This document shows positions 1-7,842 of a stretch of 34,429 nt of DNA, one piece after another. The stretch is from the NCBI GenBank assembly GCA_002436085.1, contig DIXT01000018.1:1-34429 (forward strand). Direction: 5' to 3'. Positions within the stretch are counted from its first letter, which is position 1. Each line of letters starts with the position of its first letter. The notes beneath the pieces were generated by a model. The model was not told the origin of the DNA. It made no database searches and worked only from the letters and a program-made list of their open reading frames with translations. The stretch is from Anaerolineaceae bacterium UBA6073 (GTDB lineage Bacteria > Chloroflexota > Anaerolineae > Anaerolineales > Anaerolineaceae). The translations under genes and the position numbers were made by a program.

Positions 1-8
1 AATCACTG

Positions 9-337
9 GAGGGTGTTGAAAAACATTGGTTAATCGATTACATCCAAATTTTTCAAAGTTAAGAATTTAAATCCGCCCTCACCCTGCCCTCTCCCAGATC
101 CGAATCTCTTTCGTTTTTTAGCGTCAATCTGCTGGGAGAGGGTGGTTCTTTTGCAGGCGGGGGCGGCCGCCCCTGCCTGCAAACATCTTTCCCCTCACCA
201 GCATCGTGCGGAAAGTTTTACACTGAAACGAGACGCTGGGGAGGGGAATCAAAGGGGAGGGGTTTATGAACATATTGTGTTCTTCTTGAATATAAAGTTG
301 TTCATTTTTTATTGTTCTGGACATTTTCAACACCCTC
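9..337. mobile_element. MITE-like non-coding element with terminal inverted repeats
   Basis: The left end GAGGGTGTTGAAAA (9-22) is matched in inverted orientation by TTTTCAACACCCTC (324-337), giving 14-bp perfect terminal inverted repeats around about 329 bp with no credible gene. Inside are a 10-bp palindrome TAATCGATTA (31-40), an 11-bp hairpin (CCCTCTCCCAG at 87-97 against CTGGGAGAGGG at 132-142), and a looser inverted repeat between about 191 and 246. The first 100 bp recur at 34328-34427 with two mismatches, so this is a multi-copy element. I see no flanking target-site duplication (ACTG on the left, AATA on the right). It is probably a non-autonomous relic moved by a transposase encoded elsewhere. 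Confidence 0.6.
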
Positions 338-522
338 AATACCTTGGAAATTACCTTGGCAGCGGTCTGGATGTCTTCGCAAGCCTGGCGCGGAGCGGGA
401 ACCCCAGCATTTCAGGCCTCTTTCAGGGGCAGCGCACCCCGGTATGAATTAGGCTACTGCGCGGCCGGAAAATATTAACGCAACGCTGATATACACAACC
501 CGGAAGGCGGTGGAGCGGATGT

Positions 523-528
523 TATAAT
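523..528 (+). promoter_or_regulatory. -10 element for the CpXC gene
   Basis: A perfect TATAAT lies 34 nt upstream of the ATG at 563. No good -35 hexamer is visible at the usual spacing. The rest of 338-562 contains no supported gene. Confidence 0.5.
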
Positions 529-562
529 CCAGAGAATTGAAATCAAAGGAAACGAGTCTCTA

Positions 563-1927
563 ATGCCGAAAACAACCATTGCATGCCCGCGCTGCCGCAC
601 TCCAATCACCGCCGAGATTACCCGCCTGTTCGATCTAAGCAGCGATCCCGAAGCCAAGGAAAAGCTCCTATCGGGATCCGCCAACCTGATTAACTGCCCC
701 GTGTGCCGTTACCAGGGCGTATACCCCTCTCCGATTGTGTACCACGACGCGGAGAAAGAACTGCTGCTGACTTACTTCCCGCCAGAAGCCAACCTGCCCG
801 TGCCGGAGCAGGAAAAGATCATCGGACCTCTGATTAAGAAAGTGGTGGATACCCTCCCGCCTGAGAAGCGCAAAGGATATCTGTTCCGCCCGCAGACAAT
901 GCTGACCCAGCAGCTCTTATTCGAAACTATCCTGAAAGCCGACGGGATCACCCCTGAGATGATGAAAGCCCAGCAGGAGAAACTGGCTCTTATCTCGCAG
1001 CTGGCGGCTGCCGCGCCTGAAAGGCTGCCGGAACTGATTGCGCAGAACGACAGCAAGATTGATGAACAGGTCTTCATGCTGGTTTCGCGCCTGGCGGAAG
1101 CTTCCGCAGCCGGCGGCGACCAGGAAGGCGTGCAAATCCTGGTAAATCTGCAGCGCAGGATGCTGGAACACTCCAGCTACGGCAAGAACCTGGCTGAACA
1201 GACGCGTGAGTCCCAGGCTGCTGTTAAAAGTCTGCAGGAACTCAGCCAAAAAGGGCTGACGCGCGAATCCTTGCTGGAGCTGATGATTGAATCCGCGGGT
1301 TCGGACGCGCGGCTGACCACCCTGGTGACGATGGCGCGCGGCGGCCTGGATTACACCTTCTTTGAGCAGCTCAGCGCAAAAATCGACGCCTCTACTGGCG
1401 AGGAGCAGGCTAAGCTGAGCGCCCTGCGGGAAAAACTTCTGCAGCTTACCGCCGCGGTGGACGCGGCCTTGAAGGCTCAGCTAGACCAGGCGCAGGCGCT
1501 GTTGGACGAAATTCTCAATTCAGAAAATATCGAAGAGGCCACGGAAAAAGCGCTGCCGCGCGTGGACCAGGCATTCGCGGATGTGGTCAATCATGCCGCT
1601 GAGCACGCCCAGGCAGATAAAGACCAGGCCAAGCTGGAGAAGCTGATGCGGATTATCGCGGTAGTGCAGGCTGCCAGCCAGTCCGGCGCGGCCTTGCAGA
1701 TGATTGAGATTCTGCTGCAAGCGGAAGATGAAACTGCCCGCCGGCAGATATTTGAAAAAGCCGGAGACGAAATTGACGCGGAATTCCTGCAGATGCTGAA
1801 CGAACTTATCGGGCAGATGGAAAAAAGCAACGAGCAGCCGGAAGCTGTGGCGCGCCTGAAAGATATCAGCCGGGAGGCGCTGCGCTTCTCGATGCAGCGC
1901 AACCTCTCAAGAGAAAACCCCGCCTAG
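563..1927 (+). CDS. CpXC domain protein with long helical C-terminal region
   Basis: This 454-residue protein begins with a CpXC-type zinc-ribbon-like domain. CPRC (Cys8, Cys11) and CPVC (Cys45, Cys48) are the paired CPxC motifs that name the family, and they probably bind one metal ion. The domain runs to roughly residue 125. The remainder is Ala/Glu/Gln/Leu-rich and looks almost wholly alpha-helical, with no signal peptide or membrane segment, so the protein should be cytosolic. Start ATG 563 follows a purine-rich AAAGGAAACGAG site and a TATAAT at 523-528. The stop codon overlaps the stop of the convergent FHA gene through the tetranucleotide CTAG (1924-1927). The biochemical role of CpXC proteins is not established, and I infer none here. 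Confidence 0.75.
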   Translation: MPKTTIACPRCRTPITAEITRLFDLSSDPEAKEKLLSGSANLINCPVCRYQGVYPSPIVYHDAEKELLLTYFPPEANLPVPEQEKIIGPLIKKVVDTLPPEKRKGYLFRPQTMLTQQLLFETILKADGITPEMMKAQQEKLALISQLAAAAPERLPELIAQNDSKIDEQVFMLVSRLAEASAAGGDQEGVQILVNLQRRMLEHSSYGKNLAEQTRESQAAVKSLQELSQKGLTRESLLELMIESAGSDARLTTLVTMARGGLDYTFFEQLSAKIDASTGEEQAKLSALREKLLQLTAAVDAALKAQLDQAQALLDEILNSENIEEATEKALPRVDQAFADVVNHAAEHAQADKDQAKLEKLMRIIAVVQAASQSGAALQMIEILLQAEDETARRQIFEKAGDEIDAEFLQMLNELIGQMEKSNEQPEAVARLKDISREALRFSMQRNLSRENPA

Positions 1928-2568
1928 TGCGGCTGATTTTCCAGTCGTAACCCGTGACCCCGAACTGTGACTACATAGTCATAATCGGGGTCAATTTGAT
2001 TAATCCGTTCGCGCAGGCGCCGGACAAGCGCGTCAAAAGCCTGTTCGGTCACCCAGGGTGTCTCGTCGCCCCACACCGCTTGGATTAACTCTTCGCGGGA
2101 GACCACCTCGCCGTTTTTAATGAAAAGGGCGTTTAGCAGGCTGAACTGTTGGGATGATAAGGGCGGCGAAATTTCCGTCCCGCGCACCCAAACCCTCCGC
2201 GCGTCGGCGTCCACCTTGAGGGTGAAGAGCTTAAGGTACTCATCAGGCAATTCCGAGAGCGGCAGGGTGGCATCTGAGGAGAGGAAGAGGAAAGTTTGGG
2301 CGAACGCGACCCGGATTTCATCGCTTTCGCGCAGTTGCGTTGGGGCAGCGAGTAGCTGACCGTTCAGGTAGGTACCGTTTTTGCTTTTCAGGTCTTCCAG
2401 GAACACCGCGTTTTCGCGAAGGGACAGGCGGGCGTGTTGACGCGAGACCTGCCGGTCGGGTACGACGACCTCGCAGCTTTCGTCCCGGCCGATGGTGAGC
2501 GTGTTGCTGACAGCCCACTGCTGGCCGGCAAGCGGACCTGATTGTGCAAGAAGAACAGCAAATTCCAT
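1924..2568 (-). CDS. FHA domain-winged helix transcriptional regulator
   Basis: This 214-residue protein has an N-terminal forkhead-associated domain (about residues 1-95) that should bind phosphothreonine peptides. The diagnostic residues are present: Gly27-Arg28, Ser42-Arg43-x-His45 in VSRQHARL, and Asn64-Gly65 in KSKNGTYLNG. Residues about 115-210 form an OmpR/PhoB-type winged-helix DNA-binding domain (LSSQQFSLLNALF, SREELIQAVWG, VTVRGHGLRL). No receiver domain is present, so phosphopeptide binding probably replaces aspartate phosphorylation as the input. It is divergent from the Ser/Thr kinase at 2698, a natural phosphorylation partner. Mycobacterial EmbR pairs the same domain types in the opposite order. 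The start follows an AAGGG-containing stretch and a minus-strand TATAAT at 2609-2604. Confidence 0.85.
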   Translation of the reverse strand: MEFAVLLAQSGPLAGQQWAVSNTLTIGRDESCEVVVPDRQVSRQHARLSLRENAVFLEDLKSKNGTYLNGQLLAAPTQLRESDEIRVAFAQTFLFLSSDATLPLSELPDEYLKLFTLKVDADARRVWVRGTEISPPLSSQQFSLLNALFIKNGEVVSREELIQAVWGDETPWVTEQAFDALVRRLRERINQIDPDYDYVVTVRGHGLRLENQPH

Positions 2569-2592
2569 CCCAAGCCCTTCAAACTTATGCGC

Positions 2593-2630
2593 TATAATTT
2601 AGTATTATAAACCACGCGATTATGCGTGGT
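2593..2630. promoter_or_regulatory. Interleaved divergent promoters and hairpin between FHA regulator and kinase
   Basis: A plus-strand TATAAT (2593-2598) points toward the kinase. Six bases further, a minus-strand TATAAT (2609-2604) points toward the FHA gene, so RNA polymerase could not easily serve both at once. Next is a 7-bp stem inverted repeat, ACCACGC-GATTAT-GCGTGGT (2611-2630), which would lie at the start of the kinase transcript and could be an operator or an RNA hairpin. Confidence 0.5.
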
Positions 2631-2697
2631 TTCCGCGCGCAACACTCCCAGACGCCGAAAGAAGGGAGCGCGGATAGTCTTGGAAAGGGAAGCACCC

Positions 2698-3690
2698 ATG
2701 CCCGTTCGTGCCGCCAAAGGCGACCTGCTGCATGACCGTTATCGCATTGACCGCATTATCGGTCAGGGCGGCTACGGCTGCATCTATTTGGCGGAAGATA
2801 CGCGCCTGAGCGGGCGTTTTTGCGCGATCAAGCAGGTTAGCTACGATGCCTCGCTTCCGCCCAAACTGCTGGAGGAGTCCCGCGATCAGTTCCTGAAAGA
2901 AGCCACCGTGCTTGCCCGGCTGGACCATCCCAACCTGCCCAAGGTTTCTGATTACTTTTCGATTGGCGAAGACGATTACCTGGTAATGGATTACGTCCCC
3001 GGGGATGACCTGCGCACGCTGGTTTCCAAAGCAGTCGCTGAGAAGCGTTTTCTGGACGAGGAAGATGTGCTGGATTGGGCGCGGCAAATCGGCGATGCGC
3101 TGGATTACCTGCACAACCAGCAGCCCCCTATTGTGCACCGGGATATCAAGCCTTCCAATTTGAAACTCACCCCCACCGGGCTGGTCAAGCTGGTGGACTT
3201 CGGCTTGGTCAAGCTGTTGGCGCCGGGTGAAGTGACGATTACCATCATGCAGGGGCAGGGCACAGCAATTTACACACCGCTGGAACAGTACGGCGGCGAC
3301 AGCCTGCATACGGACCGACGGGCGGATATCTACGCTTTTGGGGGGACGCTGTACCATCTGCTTACCAACCAGGCGCCTGTCAATGTACGCGACCGCTTTC
3401 TGGACCCCAAAAGCCTGCCGGCGCCGCGCGCGCTGAACCCTTCTATTTCTGCAAGGGTGGAGGAAGCCGTTCTGTGGGCGCTGCAGCTGCACCCGGACGA
3501 CCGACCCGCGGATGTGCGCACTTTTCTGAAAGCCCTGACCGGGGAATCCACCAATCACCTGCGCGCAGGCTTGGGCGGGAATGGCACCAAACGCGCTGAG
3601 CGCATGAGTGACGCTGATTGGCGTCTGGTGGCGATTTCCGCTGGGCTGGGTTTTTTGAGCCTGCTGCTGACCCTGCTGCGCAACCTGTAA
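2698..3690 (+). CDS. Hanks-type Ser/Thr protein kinase with C-terminal membrane anchor
   Basis: This 330-residue kinase phosphorylates Ser/Thr on protein substrates. The catalytic elements are intact: glycine loop GQGGYG (22-27), ATP-binding Lys45 in AIKQV, catalytic loop HRDIKPSN (147-154), DFG at 167-169, and Asp210 in the RRADIYAFGG helix. The usual APE motif is replaced by PLEQ (194-197), as in many bacterial kinases of this group. A single hydrophobic segment (about 309-327) ends almost at the C-terminus, so the kinase is tail-anchored with no extracellular sensor such as PASTA repeats. ATG 2698 is chosen because GGAAAGGGA lies just upstream. A GTG at 2626 would add 24 unconserved-looking residues. 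It is divergent from the FHA regulator. Confidence 0.88.
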   Translation: MPVRAAKGDLLHDRYRIDRIIGQGGYGCIYLAEDTRLSGRFCAIKQVSYDASLPPKLLEESRDQFLKEATVLARLDHPNLPKVSDYFSIGEDDYLVMDYVPGDDLRTLVSKAVAEKRFLDEEDVLDWARQIGDALDYLHNQQPPIVHRDIKPSNLKLTPTGLVKLVDFGLVKLLAPGEVTITIMQGQGTAIYTPLEQYGGDSLHTDRRADIYAFGGTLYHLLTNQAPVNVRDRFLDPKSLPAPRALNPSISARVEEAVLWALQLHPDDRPADVRTFLKALTGESTNHLRAGLGGNGTKRAERMSDADWRLVAISAGLGFLSLLLTLLRNL

Positions 3691-3703
3691 GCGGGTTGGC
3701 CTC

Positions 3704-4100
3704 CGTCATCGCGATACCCTGATGGGTACAGGTCGCAGGGAAGCGATTCTCCTCTTGGTCTTCATAATGGTCTTCACTTCATATTAATCTTACAGGCAGA
3801 TTGCCACACCGTTTTGCCCTCCCCCTTTGATTAGCTACCGCGTCGCCTGATGGCAAAACGGTAATGACGAATCAGACCGGCACCGCGATACGCTAAAGGG
3901 TACAGGCTGCTGCGCCTGAGCTGGTCTCCCTGTTCTTTTCCGTCATCCTGAACGCATGTGAAGGATCCTATTGTAAGACGCAGAATTCTTCATTTCGGCC
4001 TGTGCCCTTTAGGGCATCAGAATAACAAATTAATCGTCACCGCGATTCGCTAAAGAATATAGGTCTTGCAAAGCGCTTTCCGCTTAGCAGGGAGGGAGAT
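3704..4100. repeat. Cluster of degenerate dispersed repeats in the 3691-4158 intergenic gap
   Basis: No gene is supported here. Three decayed copies of a unit resembling CGTCATCGCGATACCC...GGGTACAGGTC are visible near 3704-3739, 3881-3908 and 4035-4066. They are the reverse complement of units in the 29-kb array. A separate inverted repeat, ACCGTTTTGCC (3808-3818) and GGCAAAACGGT (3852-3862), forms an 11-bp stem that could help end the kinase transcript. The 3945-4020 part resembles a common intergenic GTCATCCTGAACG-type repeat. Confidence 0.6.
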
Positions 4101-4158
4101 TGCTTTACCCGTCCGTTCCACGGCTGGCACAGGCACTTTGTTTGCAATGACGAAAAAT

Positions 4159-6930
4159 TTACTTCGGACGCACAGCTGTTTTTTTTGCGAACCACCACAC
4201 CAGCGCTGAAAGCCAGCCAAACAGCATGCCGCTTAGCGCGACCTCGACCACAAACCAGGTGCCGCCTTCTTTAACAAGCTCTTCCAGTGAGGGCAGACCC
4301 AACGTGAGCAGCAGGTAAGCGGCAAATCCGCCAATCAGCGCGCAAACCCCCGCGCGCGCGCCCCACAGCTTTGAACCCCACCAGAACTGCCCGCTCGCAA
4401 ATGCCGCGGCAAAACCCAAGGACATCACCATCATCGTCAGCAGCCAGTCATCTATCTTCGGGAAGCTGCCGTCTGTCAATGCGCCCGGTTCAGGGGTGGG
4501 GATTAGTTCAGGCGTTGCCGTTGGCATTGGTGTGGGGCTTGGAGCAAGCGTTGGGGTGGCGGTAGGCATTATCAACTGCGCCAGACCGCCTTGCGTGTTC
4601 AGGATGAGCGTTCCGGAGGTTGTTGCCGGTTCGCTGCTGGCGGTTACCTCAAAAATGCCGTCGCGTTCAATCCGGTATTCCACCGAGGCTAAACCGTCTT
4701 TGGTGACAGCCTGAGGCTGGGCGATGATGGCCTGATCGCCGGCCAGGCGAATGGTGAACTGCACCACTGTGCCGTCCGGTACAAGGTGCTGGTTATGGTC
4801 GCGGATGACGCCGGCTTGAATTTGGACTGTTTCTCCTACCGCGAAGAGCGGCATAGGATTGGCTTCTGCGGGCGCAGTCCCGGCTTGCGGGGTGGACATC
4901 TCGCGCGAGGTGACCAGGGTGATAGGAATGACCTGGTCCGGGTTTGGAGATGTCTCAAAAATCAGGTCGTAACCGACGGCGGGTAAAGAAATGGGCAGCG
5001 CACCGGAAGCCTGGATTTCCTGCATTAGCACGCGCGCGGCCACGTCCACGCTGGACTGGCTGTTGTTGTAGAGCGCGAAATAGGCTGAAAGCTTGGAAAT
5101 CTCGGTAGCGTCCAGGAAGTATGGGGCGTCATAAGCAAAAACAACAACCTTTTTGTCGCGGATTAAGTCCAGGCGTTCCGACAGAAGGCGGCGCAGGGCG
5201 TAAGACTCCGGCAGAGCCGGGTCTAAATCCTGTATGTTGAAAATCACCCAGGTAGCGCGTTTGAGGTTATCCGGCAGGTACGGGTCGGATAGCTCCGTCT
5301 TCCGATCCAGCACCTCGCTAAGATGGCTGAAGCTATAAGAGCTCAGGCGATTCTGGAGCAGTTGGTTGCTGCCTCCCTGCCCGTACAGCTTCAGGAGCGT
5401 GTTCTGGAACATATTGGTAGACAGTTCGTAAATGGGCTGGCACGTGCTGCATTGCTTGTTGGTGCGCTGGTCGCTAAAGATGACCATGTATTCATAGGTG
5501 CCGGGCGGGCTGGGCAGCAGGCTGTTCAGGTAGTCCTGGCTGGGAGAGATAAGCGTGACAGCTTCGCGGGCGATGTTGAATGCGACGTCGGAAGTGCTGC
5601 CGATCTGGTCCAGGCCAGCACGATCAGGAATGACTGTTTCGAGCGTGAACTCGCCGTAAAGTTGCAATTTTACATTCAGGATGCGCAACACCGCTTGGTC
5701 CACGCGCTGGGCGAAAGCAGGGTCTTCCTCGTATTTACCGCTGAAATAATCCAGCGTCTGGAGGATCGTTTCATAGGGTTTTGTCTCGCCTGAGCTGGCG
5801 AAATTGTTCAGATACAACATGTCGTTGCCGGCAATGAAAGCGGATCCGGCGATTGTGTTCGCGTCGAAGCTCTGCCCGGTGGGGTCAAAAAAAGAGCGCA
5901 CGGCTTTGCTGCCCAGGCTGTCGCTGACCGTCAGGCCGCCCGTGGAACGCCAGCTTGCCAGGGGTTCCACCGCCAAAAGCTGAGCCAGCGCGGTAGCGTC
6001 AAAGCTGATGGGGCGGGTTGTGGCGCGAATATTGCCCTGAAAGCCTTGAAAGCGGATATGTGAAACCATTACGCCATCTGCCTGCGCGTTCGGGTCTTCA
6101 GCGGAGGTCACCGCGAAGAACGGGGCGAGTTCAATTTGCTTCAACTGTTCGAGCGACTTGCGGACAGTGGCAACCTCCAGGTCCGGCGGCCGGTCGGCGC
6201 TGCCAAGGCCAGGGAAGTGCCGCGCTATCACGCTCAGGCGGTTCAAACTGCCAGCGTGCAGCCCGGCGATATATGCCCGGCCAATTTCGCCTACCCAATA
6301 GGGATCAGCTCCGTATAAATCCGCGCCGGAGTATGCTGCGGTTTCCATGCTGGTGGTCTCCGCCACGTCAAGGGTTGGACCCAGGAATAAATTGAAGCCG
6401 AGCGCGGAAAGTTCGCTCCCCAGCACCTGCCCGGCTTGCTGCGCCAGGGAAGGGGACCAGGTGGCGCCGAGCGTCATTTGGTTGGGTTGGTCGCTAAGAC
6501 CGCTAAGAATCTGGCTGGCACTATTTCCATTCTGCTCGATGCCAATAAAGAGCGGCACGTAGGCAGGAAGTTCGCCGCCCAAGCTGGTGTTAGGGGAGAG
6601 TTGGGATTTATCCCAGGCAGCAGTTTGCATGTCGGCAATCAGGTCGTACGTGGAGGCAAGCGTGTCGGTTCCGGAAAAATTGTCGTGGTCTGCGCGCAGC
6701 ACGAAACCGCCAATGTGATAAGTGGTGATTAGACTACGCAAAAGCGAACCCTCGCTGATGCTGCTGCCGTTGAATGTAATCAGAAAGAGCTGCCCGACTT
6801 TCTCCGCGGGGCTCATCGAATCCAGCAGTGTTTCCGCTTGTGTGGGGGTGTTCGCCCGCGCCGGGGTGGGCAGCATACAGAAGAGCAGGCTGAACGCCAG
6901 GAAGAGCCCGAGCGCGCGGCGGGTTCTCAT
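4159..6930 (-). CDS. Membrane-anchored glycoside hydrolase family 3 protein
   Basis: This 923-residue protein has a signal peptide (residues about 1-27, ending ARA) and a GH3 N-terminal barrel like beta-N-acetylhexosaminidase NagZ (about 33-350: KVGQLFLITF, GPTLDV, RHFPG at 237-241, GVMVSHI, TVSDS with candidate nucleophile Asp337). A GH3 C-terminal-like region, a probable Ig-like stretch (about 720-790), a Thr/Pro linker and about three membrane helices follow. The enzyme should therefore be displayed outside the cell. The Asp-x-His acid/base loop that follows KHFPG in NagZ is not recognisable after RHFPGLG, so the substrate and even activity are uncertain. It is translationally coupled to the upstream phosphodiesterase (TAATG, 1-nt overlap). 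A beta-glucosidase-type or inactive carbohydrate-binding role is possible. Confidence 0.85.
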   Translation of the reverse strand: MRTRRALGLFLAFSLLFCMLPTPARANTPTQAETLLDSMSPAEKVGQLFLITFNGSSISEGSLLRSLITTYHIGGFVLRADHDNFSGTDTLASTYDLIADMQTAAWDKSQLSPNTSLGGELPAYVPLFIGIEQNGNSASQILSGLSDQPNQMTLGATWSPSLAQQAGQVLGSELSALGFNLFLGPTLDVAETTSMETAAYSGADLYGADPYWVGEIGRAYIAGLHAGSLNRLSVIARHFPGLGSADRPPDLEVATVRKSLEQLKQIELAPFFAVTSAEDPNAQADGVMVSHIRFQGFQGNIRATTRPISFDATALAQLLAVEPLASWRSTGGLTVSDSLGSKAVRSFFDPTGQSFDANTIAGSAFIAGNDMLYLNNFASSGETKPYETILQTLDYFSGKYEEDPAFAQRVDQAVLRILNVKLQLYGEFTLETVIPDRAGLDQIGSTSDVAFNIAREAVTLISPSQDYLNSLLPSPPGTYEYMVIFSDQRTNKQCSTCQPIYELSTNMFQNTLLKLYGQGGSNQLLQNRLSSYSFSHLSEVLDRKTELSDPYLPDNLKRATWVIFNIQDLDPALPESYALRRLLSERLDLIRDKKVVVFAYDAPYFLDATEISKLSAYFALYNNSQSSVDVAARVLMQEIQASGALPISLPAVGYDLIFETSPNPDQVIPITLVTSREMSTPQAGTAPAEANPMPLFAVGETVQIQAGVIRDHNQHLVPDGTVVQFTIRLAGDQAIIAQPQAVTKDGLASVEYRIERDGIFEVTASSEPATTSGTLILNTQGGLAQLIMPTATPTLAPSPTPMPTATPELIPTPEPGALTDGSFPKIDDWLLTMMVMSLGFAAAFASGQFWWGSKLWGARAGVCALIGGFAAYLLLTLGLPSLEELVKEGGTWFVVEVALSGMLFGWLSALVWWFAKKTAVRPK

Positions 6931-7676
6931 TATCTGCCTTCCAACACGGCACGCGCCGCGGCGGGGTTGTTACAAATGATGCCGTCCACGCCGATAGCGC
7001 GCAGACGCAGCAGCGCCTGGGGCTCGTTCACGGTCCAGGTATTCAACTGTTTTCCACGCGCGCGCAGGTCAGCGGCCATCTCAGGCGTTACGTCTTCATA
7101 ATACGGATGCAGCGCATCGTAGGGGAATAAGCGCCCCACCCCGCCGAGCATCCGCCGATCGCCCGGGGAAACAAGCAGTCCGCGGCAAATTTTCGGGTTC
7201 TGGCGCCGCGCCTTGCTCAGATTAATCGGATTGAATGACGAGAGGAGGACAGAATCTTCAAGCTGAAAACGCTCTGCGAGGGCAATCACGCGCCTGGTCA
7301 GGTCGTCCATGGGGTGGGCGTAGTTCTTCAGCTCCACGTTAATCCGCATTTTGCCGCCCACTGTTTCAAAGACTTCAGTCAGCGTGGGCAATTTTTCTCC
7401 GCGAAATGCTTCGCCAAAGTGTGCGCCGGCATCCAGTTCCCGCAAGGCTGCCAGCGGCATTTTCGCCACCTTGCCCGTGCCGTCCGTGGTGCGGTCGACC
7501 GTGGAATCATGGATGACGACCAATTCTTTGTCGCGGCTGAGCATCACATCCAGCTCGATACCATCCGCGCCGGCTTGCAAGGCCAGCAGGAAGGCAGCCA
7601 GCGTGTTTTCAGGCGCTAAAGCGCTGGCTCCTCTATGGGCGTAGATGAGGGGAAAAGGCTTCTCTTCGTATTCCAT
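6930..7676 (-). CDS. ugpQ: Glycerophosphodiester phosphodiesterase (GDPD)
   Basis: This 248-residue enzyme of the GDPD family should hydrolyse glycerophosphodiesters to glycerol-3-phosphate and an alcohol. Catalytic and metal-binding residues are in place: His14-Arg15 in YAHRGAS, Glu23-Asn24 in PENT, Glu41 and Asp43 in DGIELDV, and His56 in VVIHDSTVDRTT. There is no signal peptide, so it should act in the cytosol like UgpQ rather than the secreted GlpQ; the symbol is by similarity of size and location only. A perfect TATAAT at 7690-7685 lies 8 nt before the ATG and no Shine-Dalgarno is present, so the transcript is probably leaderless. It heads a two-gene operon with the GH3 protein. Confidence 0.88.
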   Translation of the reverse strand: MEYEEKPFPLIYAHRGASALAPENTLAAFLLALQAGADGIELDVMLSRDKELVVIHDSTVDRTTDGTGKVAKMPLAALRELDAGAHFGEAFRGEKLPTLTEVFETVGGKMRINVELKNYAHPMDDLTRRVIALAERFQLEDSVLLSSFNPINLSKARRQNPKICRGLLVSPGDRRMLGGVGRLFPYDALHPYYEDVTPEMAADLRARGKQLNTWTVNEPQALLRLRAIGVDGIICNNPAAARAVLEGR

Positions 7677-7684
7677 TGGAATAA

Positions 7685-7690
7685 ATTATA
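7685..7690 (-). promoter_or_regulatory. -10 element giving a leaderless GDPD transcript
   Basis: TATAAT on the minus strand (7690-7685) is followed by 8 nt and then the ATG at 7676. A start point 6-8 nt downstream of the -10 places transcription start at or next to the start codon. Confidence 0.5.
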
Positions 7691-7842
7691 GCATGCGCGC
7701 CGGAGGAATGTCCCCAGCGCCCAAATCAGCCCAGGTTAAAGTACAAGCAGCGGTCCGTCGTTACCGCTGCATGTATCTGGAGGAGAAAGATCGAAATCGT
7801 TCGTTTGTGTTTTTCTGCAGTCAGTTATCCATTCTGTCTGCT

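Noticed and set aside
142..447. 101-residue plus-strand open frame near the window start
   Set aside because: It lies across the MITE-like element and its inverted repeats, has no recognisable domain and no ribosome-binding site.
1924..1927. Shared CTAG stop codons of the convergent genes as a regulatory site
   Set aside because: A palindromic 4-base overlap of two stops is easily explained by compact gene ends.
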